Source: Bacteroidota bacterium (GTDB taxonomy: Bacteria; Bacteroidota; Ignavibacteria; Ignavibacteriales; Ignavibacteriaceae). Taken from it: a stretch of 42,174 nt of DNA. Shown here piece by piece: positions 35,940 through 42,174 of this stretch. The stretch covers positions 1 through 42,174 of the forward strand of contig JAKAGV010000024.1 of assembly GCA_021815405.1 (NCBI GenBank). Direction: 5' to 3'. Every line of letters starts with the position of its first letter. The first letter of the stretch is position 1. Below the pieces are notes generated by a model, which saw nothing but the letters and a program-made list of their open reading frames with translations, was not told where the DNA came from and searched no databases. The position numbers and the translations under genes are program-made.

Positions 35940-36699
35940 AACGGATTATGAAATTATTGATGCACATGCCCATGTGGGAAGTTATTTCCAGTTTCCGATA
36001 AGGCACAATGAAATAAAAGAAATTGTCGAGACAGCCCGCTCTTATGGAATAATAAAAATGTGCGCTAGTCATTTAATTAATTTTGTTTATGATACAGGAG
36101 ATGGTAATCAACTAACTCAAGATGCGATGACAGAGTATGCCGATTTTTTCTTATTCGGCGGTGTTCTTGATCCCAGTGAAAGTGAAATTGAAATTGAGAA
36201 TAAATACCTCGCTATAAATCCAAATGTTTGCATGTGGAACGAACTGCATCCGGCACTTCATCAATATCCGATCAGCGGAAGGGGATACAAATTCATACTT
36301 GATTTGATACGGAAAGATCCAAAGCCGGTTCTTGTTCATACCGACGAGAGCGATAAATTTTCGAAGCCGGGACAAATGGAAGAGTTGATCAAACGCTATC
36401 CAGAAATTCCTTTTATAATCGGACACAGCGGTAATGTAATTGGAGGATTTGAAATAGCAATTGAAATTGTTAAGAAATATGAAAATGCTTTCCTCGACAG
36501 CGCTTTCTCAAGAAATTATTTGGGATTGATGAAGCGGATGATTGATCAAGTCAGTGCGGAAAAAATATTATTTGGAAGTGATATGCCTTTTCTAAACGGG
36601 GCTGCTGAAATCGGTAAGCTGTACGAATCCGGAATTACGGATAATAACAGACAAAAAATATTTCATGATAATTCGGCTGAACTATTACGGATTAAATAA
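35932..36699 (+). CDS. Amidohydrolase family 2 (lactonase-like metallohydrolase)
   Basis: A 255-residue TIM-barrel hydrolase with an intact metal site: HAH (H12, H14) on the first strand, H136 in VLVHTDES, H165 in IGHSGN and D217 in FGSDMPF. Amidohydrolase-2 members include sugar lactonases and decarboxylases acting on cyclic acids. No signal peptide is visible, so it is cytoplasmic. It starts inside the end of its degenerate homolog, and both are bracketed by Gfo/Idh/MocA dehydrogenases. A sugar-lactone substrate produced by one of those dehydrogenases is the most economical guess. Confidence 0.85.
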   Translation: MSKTDYEIIDAHAHVGSYFQFPIRHNEIKEIVETARSYGIIKMCASHLINFVYDTGDGNQLTQDAMTEYADFFLFGGVLDPSESEIEIENKYLAINPNVCMWNELHPALHQYPISGRGYKFILDLIRKDPKPVLVHTDESDKFSKPGQMEELIKRYPEIPFIIGHSGNVIGGFEIAIEIVKKYENAFLDSAFSRNYLGLMKRMIDQVSAEKILFGSDMPFLNGAAEIGKLYESGITDNNRQKIFHDNSAELLRIK

Positions 36700-36750
36700 T
36701 AAGTCCCGGTCGAGCTAAATATAAATCCATCAATAAATTTTTAATTAAAT

Positions 36751-37737
36751 ATGAAATCAAAAAAAATAATTCGAATTGGTTTAGCGGGAGCTGGCTTTAT
36801 AAGCGGAGTTCATGCATCGGCAACAGAAAATTTGAAAAATGTTGTCATCGATTCCGTCTTTGACATAGATAAAAACAGAGCTCAAAAATTTGCTGAAAAG
36901 TATGGCGTTGTAAATTACTATGACAGTTTCGATGCATTACTTAAAAGTGAAATTGATGCAGTGGTAATTGGTTTGCCTACTCCGTTTCACAAAGAATATT
37001 CTATTGAAGCTTTAAGCAGGTCAAAACATGTTTTATGCGAAAAACCTATTGCCTTAAAGTTGGAAGATGCTGATGAGATGATAAAAGCTGCGGAGAAATC
37101 AGATGCAATATTTATGATTGCGCATGTATTAAGATTTTGGTCGGAGTATGTTAAAGTTAAACAACTAATTGATGAAGGTTCTTTTGGTAATATAAAAAAA
37201 ATATACGCCTACAGATTCTCGGATGTACCTCAATGGTCTAAGAATAACTGGCTTCTTGATCCGATGAAAAGCGGCGGAGTACCGGTAGATTTGCAAATTC
37301 ATGACCTTGATTTTATTAGATGGTTAATGGGGGAGCCTTCATCTGTATTTACTGTGGGGAATACGCAAGACGAAGGTTTAATTATTAATTCAAGCTGCCT
37401 AATGCAATATGCTAATTCCACTGCAGTTGCAGAGGCTGGATATATTATGCCCTTAAATATGGGATTAGAGATGGGTTTTAAAATAATTACTGATTCGGCT
37501 ATTATAGATTATAATAATTTAAGAGAGCCATCATTAATAATAAAAAAGGATGGTAATATTTTTGAAGCAATCCGGGTCGAAAATAAAAATGCTTATTCGG
37601 AACAAATATCATATTTCACAGAATGTATCCGCAAAGGAAATAACCCTGAAAGAATTAGTACATCAGATGCAAAAAAATCTCTAGAATTGTCCCTCAAAAT
37701 AAAATCATTAATTGAAGCAGTTTCAATAAAAAATTAA
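36751..37737 (+). CDS. Gfo/Idh/MocA family oxidoreductase (second of two)
   Basis: A 328-residue dehydrogenase. The Rossmann loop is GLAGAGFIS (10-18), EKP is at 97-99, and SGGVPVDLQIHDLDFIRWL (174-192) carries the conserved glycines, H184 and D187. It is clearly related to, but not a duplicate of, the oxidoreductase at the head of this operon, so the two may catalyse successive steps or opposite half-reactions at different carbons. It starts 51 bases after the active amidohydrolase. About 190 gene-free bases follow, so the operon may end here. Confidence 0.92.
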   Translation: MKSKKIIRIGLAGAGFISGVHASATENLKNVVIDSVFDIDKNRAQKFAEKYGVVNYYDSFDALLKSEIDAVVIGLPTPFHKEYSIEALSRSKHVLCEKPIALKLEDADEMIKAAEKSDAIFMIAHVLRFWSEYVKVKQLIDEGSFGNIKKIYAYRFSDVPQWSKNNWLLDPMKSGGVPVDLQIHDLDFIRWLMGEPSSVFTVGNTQDEGLIINSSCLMQYANSTAVAEAGYIMPLNMGLEMGFKIITDSAIIDYNNLREPSLIIKKDGNIFEAIRVENKNAYSEQISYFTECIRKGNNPERISTSDAKKSLELSLKIKSLIEAVSIKN

Positions 37738-37928
37738 ACTAAAACCTTATCATCTCATCTCAATAAAACATAGCTTAAAAACAAAACTGAACATTTAATT
37801 TCAAATCCAAATTTAGCTAATTAAAAATTCTTTCAGCTGATTGTTGGAATAAGTTATAAAATAATTTTTTTAACAAGTATTGAGTAAACATATATGAATA
37901 GCGATTTAATCTTTCCAATGGAGGTCAA

Positions 37929-39689
37929 TTGACAATAATAGATTGGGGTTTTGTAGCTCTATACATTTTAATTTCACTTGGCATAGGCTTATATTTTAAA
38001 AATTATGCAGGTAAAAATATCGAAGAATATTTTATCAAAGGCAGAAATTTAAGCTGGTGGTTGATCGGTTTTTCTGCTGTAGCAGCATATACAGATGCCG
38101 GAATTGCGCCTGCAATAACTATGTGGGTTTATACTGGCGGATTGTTGGGCAACGGTGTTTGGTGGATTCCTTTTATAGTTTGGATGCCACTGTCTGCTGT
38201 TCTTTGGTCTAAATATTGGAGAAGGTTAAAGACGCTTACTTCGGCAGAATTAATTGAAATAAGATATTCAGGTAAAGCTGCAGGAATTTACAGAGGTATA
38301 TATGCTTTCCTGATTGGATTTGTTTTCACAGTTCTCTTAATGGGTTATGTTTCCGGGTGGATGACTGATGCATTAGGACCTATAATAGGATGGACGCCAT
38401 TCAATTTGATTTTTTATGCCGCACTTGCTACCGTAGTATACACAACATTGGCAGGACAGTACGGAGTTGTTTACGGTGATTTATTTCAATTTTTAATCTT
38501 TTTTATTGGAAACGCAATTTTTATTCCGATACTGTTAACTCATGTCGGTGGGATGAGCCATGTCTATTCAGGTATAGAAGCTTTAAGAGGCAGCAGCGCT
38601 AAAGAGTTCTTTAATGTACTTCCGCCGACTAACACATTAACCGGAATAACAATTTTTGCATTTGTTATACAAGGAATGTTCTTTGCAGCTTCTCCGACTG
38701 GCGGCGAGGGCTTTACCGCACAAAGATTTATGGCAGCAAAAAACGAGTTCCACGCACAAATAGGACAACTCTTTAATACAATGCTTACATTAATTATAAG
38801 AGTAGTTCCATTCATATTCACGGGCATGATAGCGGCTGCAATTTTTGCACCTCATACAATTGCTGATCCGGGTAAACTATGGGCGATGCTGATTCATAAA
38901 TTTTCACCAGTCGGATTAACAGGAGTAATTGTAGCTGGAATATTTGCGGCATATATGTCTACCATTAGTACCGAAATGAACATGGGCTCAGCTTACTTAA
39001 TAAATGATTTGTATAAGAGATTTATAAAGAAAGAAGCTAGTGATAAACATTATGTATTTGCAGCAAGGACTGCATCTGTTTTGCTTTTTGCACTTTCTCT
39101 ATTAGTTGCTTATTACCTTATAAAAGGAATGGAGTCATGGTTCTTATTTATTAATTCTGTTGTATTCGCATTTATTCTTCCATTAAGCTGGTTAAGATTT
39201 TTTTGGTGGAGGCTTAATATTTACGGTGAAGCATCCGCTTTAATAGTAGGGCTTCCCCTAGGTTATATTGTCTGGTTCCCTTTGGGATTTTCAAAACTTC
39301 CTTTCTGGGAAGGATTTCTACTTTTGTTCGGATTAGGCTGGATAGTTATTGTTACTGTAACATTACTTACGCAACCTGAAAAGCTGGAAACGCTTAAAAA
39401 CTTTTATTCCTTATGTAAACCGCCGGGATTATGGAGCCCAGTTACAAAAGAGTTCTCCAATATCGATAAAAGAAAAATTAGAAAAGAAACGATTGATGAT
39501 ATAATTGACAGTGTTATTGCAATTATAGTATGTGCTATGGTTATTTTGGTAGTAATTAGTTTATTCGGGAGAAATTATACTGTATTCGGCTATGCATTGT
39601 TAATTCTTATCATTAGCGGAACTTCGTTTATTATCAGATGGAAAAGAAAAGGTATCTTTACCGGACTAAGAAACAATGTGGGAGAGTAA
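37929..39689 (+). CDS. Sodium:solute symporter (SSS family)
   Basis: A 586-residue inner-membrane carrier with about 13-14 hydrophobic segments. It begins with MTIIDWGFVALYILISLGIG. The characteristic TM8 region GVIVAGIFAAYMSTISTEMNMGSAYLINDLYK (about 334-366) carries the Ser/Thr residues that form the Na2 site in this family. The start is TTG 37929, preceded by GGAGG at 37920-37924; an ATG at 37919 lies in another frame. SSS proteins use the sodium gradient to import sugars, sugar acids, amino acids or sialic acid. In this setting it most likely brings in a mono- or disaccharide or uronate product. The long C-terminal segment (about 500-586) holds two more hydrophobic spans. Confidence 0.9.
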   Translation: MTIIDWGFVALYILISLGIGLYFKNYAGKNIEEYFIKGRNLSWWLIGFSAVAAYTDAGIAPAITMWVYTGGLLGNGVWWIPFIVWMPLSAVLWSKYWRRLKTLTSAELIEIRYSGKAAGIYRGIYAFLIGFVFTVLLMGYVSGWMTDALGPIIGWTPFNLIFYAALATVVYTTLAGQYGVVYGDLFQFLIFFIGNAIFIPILLTHVGGMSHVYSGIEALRGSSAKEFFNVLPPTNTLTGITIFAFVIQGMFFAASPTGGEGFTAQRFMAAKNEFHAQIGQLFNTMLTLIIRVVPFIFTGMIAAAIFAPHTIADPGKLWAMLIHKFSPVGLTGVIVAGIFAAYMSTISTEMNMGSAYLINDLYKRFIKKEASDKHYVFAARTASVLLFALSLLVAYYLIKGMESWFLFINSVVFAFILPLSWLRFFWWRLNIYGEASALIVGLPLGYIVWFPLGFSKLPFWEGFLLLFGLGWIVIVTVTLLTQPEKLETLKNFYSLCKPPGLWSPVTKEFSNIDKRKIRKETIDDIIDSVIAIIVCAMVILVVISLFGRNYTVFGYALLILIISGTSFIIRWKRKGIFTGLRNNVGE

Positions 39690-39740
39690 TTGTAAAAAAA
39701 TATCTTAATTAGTCATCTTACACAGGCACTACCCATGTAG

Positions 39741-39790
39741 TATTGGAGTAATTTAGTCTAATCCATTTCGCCACTACTCCATTATTCCAA
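39741..39790. repeat. Inverted-repeat intergenic element, copy 2
   Basis: TTGGAGTAAT (39743-39752) can pair with ATTATTCCAA (39781-39790), 10 bp with one G-U. TATTGGAGTAATT and the reverse complement of CTCCATTATTCCAA recur exactly in the intergenic element at 23270-23328, in opposite orientation. It lies between the symporter stop and the ceramidase-like gene, where it could also slow or end transcription. Confidence 0.5.
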
Positions 39791-39843
39791 AGGCTTGCGT
39801 AACGTGAGTTAATTATTAATTTAGTTTTATTGACAGAAAAATC

Positions 39844-41181
39844 ATGGAAAGAAAATCTAATCAATATATAAAAGTCGGAATTTCAGTCGTAGATATTTCC
39901 CCTAAAAAAGGAATTGAACTATGCGGTTATGCAGCTCGTTCTGGTGGAAATACGGGAATTCTTGATAATGTTTATGTAAAAACCATCGCAATTGATGATG
40001 GAAATAAAAAAGCTGCATTAATTAGCTGCGATTTACTGGGACTTGATTTTGAAATTATTTCTTCTATAAAGAATAAAGCAAAAAAAGAATTAGGACTTGA
40101 TACAAAAGCTTTAATGATTGCAAGCATACATACGCATTCAGGACCGGTAACTATTCACAATAACGGCATCGGATTAAAAGATGATGATTATATAAAATTT
40201 TTAAAAGAAAAATTGTGGGAATCAATTTCAACAGCCTTTACTTCAATGGAACCAGCTGATGCATATTATTATCAAGGTACTTGCGATATTGGCATTAATC
40301 GAAGAGGGAGGATTGAAGAGGGGAGTATTGAACCTTCTGCAGACCCAAATGGTATTATTGACAGGCAGGTTTCCGTAATTGCATTTTATAGGCTAGAAAA
40401 TAATGGACCATTTTCAGTATTCTTTAATTTCGGATGTCATCCGGTGGTTCTTGAACCCGAAAATAATTTAGTCTCAGCAGACTTTCCGGGAGCGGCTTGT
40501 AGCTTTATTGAAAAATCTTTTAATGGTAGGGTTAAAGCAATTTTTACAAACGGAAGCGCTGGAAATATTAATCCTATATTACGAGGTTCTGAGAATGAGG
40601 TAAAGATAAACGGAGAAAAACTAGGTAGTGCGGTTATGGACATTTTAAAAACTAAAGGTTCAAAGTTAGATCCATTTTTATCTTATGATGTTATTGAAGT
40701 TATCCTACCTTATGCTCAACCTATAATGAAAGAAGAATTTCAAAAAACTTTAGCAGAATATAATGAACAGCGCAAAAAAACAAAACCAGGATCCGTTGAG
40801 GAAAAATTAGCTGAAGCTAATATTAACTGGGCAAATAAATATTTGGATGAAATATCAAATGGTAAAATTCCCGATTATCTTCAAATTTATTTATATGGAT
40901 TAAGAATCGGCAATCTTAGCCTTATTGGAATTCCTGCCGAAGTTTTTGCCCAAACTTCTATTTGGATTAAAGAACATGTCTCCGACAAAGTGTTGGTACT
41001 TGGATATACGAACGGAAATATTGGGTACCTTCCTTCTAGTGATGAAATTTCTCAAGGGGGATATGAGGTTTCGGAAGCGCATAAATATTATAATCGCCCA
41101 AACCATTATTCAGGAGATGCCGAAGAAAATGTCCGGTTCGCTTCTTTAAAATTATTTGAAAGTATTCAGACAGATTCTTGA
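39844..41181 (+). CDS. Neutral ceramidase N-terminal-domain protein, cytoplasmic
   Basis: A 445-residue protein matching the catalytic domain of neutral/alkaline ceramidases: VGISVVDISP (11-20), the metal-binding HTHSGP (H96, H98), GINRR (150-154), GCHPVVLEP (197-205) and NGSAGNINP (236-244). The secreted bacterial ceramidases have a signal peptide and a C-terminal immunoglobulin-like domain. Both are absent here, so the protein is short and probably cytoplasmic. Such stripped forms occur in sugar-utilisation loci and are unlikely to act on ceramide; an amide bond in an amino-sugar derivative is one possibility. It lies 9 bases before the KduD-like gene, so they are surely co-transcribed. Confidence 0.85.
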   Translation: MERKSNQYIKVGISVVDISPKKGIELCGYAARSGGNTGILDNVYVKTIAIDDGNKKAALISCDLLGLDFEIISSIKNKAKKELGLDTKALMIASIHTHSGPVTIHNNGIGLKDDDYIKFLKEKLWESISTAFTSMEPADAYYYQGTCDIGINRRGRIEEGSIEPSADPNGIIDRQVSVIAFYRLENNGPFSVFFNFGCHPVVLEPENNLVSADFPGAACSFIEKSFNGRVKAIFTNGSAGNINPILRGSENEVKINGEKLGSAVMDILKTKGSKLDPFLSYDVIEVILPYAQPIMKEEFQKTLAEYNEQRKKTKPGSVEEKLAEANINWANKYLDEISNGKIPDYLQIYLYGLRIGNLSLIGIPAEVFAQTSIWIKEHVSDKVLVLGYTNGNIGYLPSSDEISQGGYEVSEAHKYYNRPNHYSGDAEENVRFASLKLFESIQTDS

Positions 41182-41190
41182 AAGTTTAAA

Positions 41191-41958
41191 ATGATTTTGG
41201 ATAAGTTTAGATTAAACGGTAAAACTGCATTAGTTACGGGATGCAAAAGAGGAATCGGTAAAGCAATTGCAGAGGGATTAGCCGAAGCCGGTGCAAATAT
41301 TATCGGGGTCAGTGCTTCATTGGAACTGGAAGGAAGCGAAGTCGAAAAAAAAATTAAAAAGATAGGAAGAAAATTCAAAGCATATCAGTGTGATTTTTCT
41401 AATCGAAAAAGTTTATATGAATTCATAAATAAGACAAAATCAGAAAATGAAAGAATCGACATTCTGATTAATAATGCAGGTACGCAACTACGCAAGCCTG
41501 TAGCAGAATTTCCCGATGAATACTGGGATAAAGTTATCGAAGTGAACTTGAATTCGCAGTTTATTTTAGCTAGAGAGTTTGGCAAAGAAATGATTAAACG
41601 GAGATACGGTAAAATAGTATTTACTGCTTCTCTTTTATCTTTTCAAGGAGGGATTACGATCCCGGCATATGCTGCAAGTAAAGGTGGACTTAAATCTTTA
41701 ACAATGGCATTTGCTAATGAGTGGGCAGATAAAGGGGTAAATGTAAACGCAATTGTACCAGGTTATATAGCTACAGACAATACAGAAGCCTTATTAAACG
41801 ATCCGTTAAGAAGTAATCAAATATCCTCAAGAATTCCTGCTGCTAGATGGGGAGTCCCAGAAGATATTAAAGGAGCTGCAGTTTTTTTATGTTCAGACGC
41901 ATCAAAATATATTCATGGGATAATGTTGGTCGTTGACGGTGGATGGATGGGGAGATAG
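41191..41958 (+). CDS. kduD: KduD-like SDR dehydrogenase (2-deoxy-D-gluconate 3-dehydrogenase type)
   Basis: A 255-residue short-chain dehydrogenase. The cofactor loop is TGCKRGIG (16-23), NNAG is at 94-97, and the catalytic residues are N119, S147, Y160 and K164. The whole C-terminal half (SLLSFQGGITIPAYAASK, NVNAIVPGYIATDNTEAL, RIPAARWGVPEDI, VVDGGW) runs closely parallel to E. coli KduD as I remember it. KduD reduces the 5-keto form of a deoxy-ketogluconate with NADH during catabolism of unsaturated uronates released by lyases. That links it to the heparinase-type lyase upstream. The usual partner KduI is not visible. The specific symbol is by resemblance, and related SDRs with other sugar-acid substrates cannot be excluded. 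Confidence 0.8.
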   Translation: MILDKFRLNGKTALVTGCKRGIGKAIAEGLAEAGANIIGVSASLELEGSEVEKKIKKIGRKFKAYQCDFSNRKSLYEFINKTKSENERIDILINNAGTQLRKPVAEFPDEYWDKVIEVNLNSQFILAREFGKEMIKRRYGKIVFTASLLSFQGGITIPAYAASKGGLKSLTMAFANEWADKGVNVNAIVPGYIATDNTEALLNDPLRSNQISSRIPAARWGVPEDIKGAAVFLCSDASKYIHGIMLVVDGGWMGR

Positions 41959-42029
41959 TCATATAATAAACCTATAAATCATATTTCTACGAAATTTTTT
42001 CCTTCAAATCTTAATAAAGAGTGGTAATT

Positions 42030-42174
42030 ATGTTCTCTCAAAAACCTACCGGAGAAGTATTCTATCCGTCAAATGAAATTGTAAAGCACGCACATGCAAA
42101 GTGCGATGAAATGTACAGGTCAGCCGAAGAAGACCTCGAAGGCTTCTGGGCAAAGGAAGCAAAAGAGCTTCACT
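42030..42174 (+). CDS. acs: Acetyl-CoA synthetase, N-terminal part (runs off the window)
   Basis: Only the first 48 codons are present, ending at the window edge. The start (MFSQKPTGEVFYPSNEIVKH) and the following EMYRSAEEDLEGFWAKEAKELH match the conserved N-terminal stretch of AMP-forming acetate-CoA ligases (the YPS...V...A...Y..S..D...FW...A..L pattern). The enzyme makes acetyl-CoA from acetate, CoA and ATP. It is a general metabolic gene and probably marks the end of the glycan locus. It could still assimilate acetate released by the esterase or M20 enzyme. Another acyl-CoA synthetase of the same family is possible from this fragment. Confidence 0.75.
   Translation, partial: MFSQKPTGEVFYPSNEIVKHAHAKCDEMYRSAEEDLEGFWAKEAKELH

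Noticed and set aside
1-42174. tRNA, rRNA, IS elements or attachment sites
   Set aside because: Reading through both strands I saw no tRNA-like cloverleaf, rRNA stretch, transposase or integrase gene, or terminal repeats typical of an insertion sequence.

Overview
The window is an AT-rich, almost entirely one-strand (+) carbohydrate-utilisation locus from a member of the Bacteroidota/Chlorobiota (FCB) group, most likely Ignavibacteria-like. The main evidence is three C-terminal type IX secretion (T9SS) sorting domains of the 'QNYPNPFNPST ... VKKMxLLK' type. That style is typical of Ignavibacteriales, Melioribacter and their relatives. A large carboxypeptidase-regulatory-domain TonB-dependent receptor and sparse Shine-Dalgarno sequences fit the same placement. 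Taxonomy is inferred from protein style only.

Layout. 1-451 holds no intact gene. 452-1219 (-) is an IclR-family regulator, transcribed divergently from everything else, with a clean 17-bp palindrome between it and the first + gene. 1380-5037 is a tight run of class III aminotransferase, D-2-hydroxyacid dehydrogenase and M20 amidohydrolase. 5325-13914 encodes mostly exported carbohydrate-active proteins: AGE-type epimerase, a putative DUF4434-like glycosidase with an amidotransferase-like domain, GH3 beta-glycosidase, and an SGNH sialate O-acetylesterase-type esterase. A cytoplasmic RraA-like aldolase lies among them. 13989-16598 and 23677-26851 carry two tandem pairs of one unrecognised secreted protein family. 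Between the pairs lie a DegT-type aminotransferase, a TonB-dependent receptor (no SusD) and a T9SS-exported parallel beta-helix protein. 26891-34052 holds a GH84-type hexosaminidase, an NRAMP-like transporter without the metal-binding motifs, a further IDDF-motif barrel protein and a heparinase II/III-type lyase. 34153-37737 is a four-gene overlapping operon of two Gfo/Idh/MocA oxidoreductases around two amidohydrolase-2 proteins. 37929-41958 encodes a sodium:solute symporter, a ceramidase-N-domain protein and a KduD-like dehydrogenase. An acetyl-CoA synthetase begins at 42030 and runs off the end, probably marking return to core metabolism.

How it may work together (inference). Surface T9SS proteins (the C/D paralogs and the beta-helix protein) and the TonB receptor would bind or cut a polysaccharide outside the cell. 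Periplasmic enzymes (GH3, GH84, heparinase-type lyase, esterase, AGE epimerase, A/B paralogs) would finish it. The symporter and the NRAMP-like carrier would import the products. Cytoplasmic oxidoreductases, a lactonase-like amidohydrolase, RraA-like aldolase, KduD, aminotransferases and the M20 enzyme would catabolise them. The enzyme mix (GH84, AGE epimerase, heparinase-type lyase, KduD) points to a glycan with amino sugars and uronic acids. No sulfatase, GH88/GH105, KduI or SusD gene is visible here.

The strongest candidate for something undescribed is the four-copy IDDF-motif protein family, in two architectures (with and without a T9SS sorting domain), together with the motif-less NRAMP-like transporter and the active/degenerate amidohydrolase pair.
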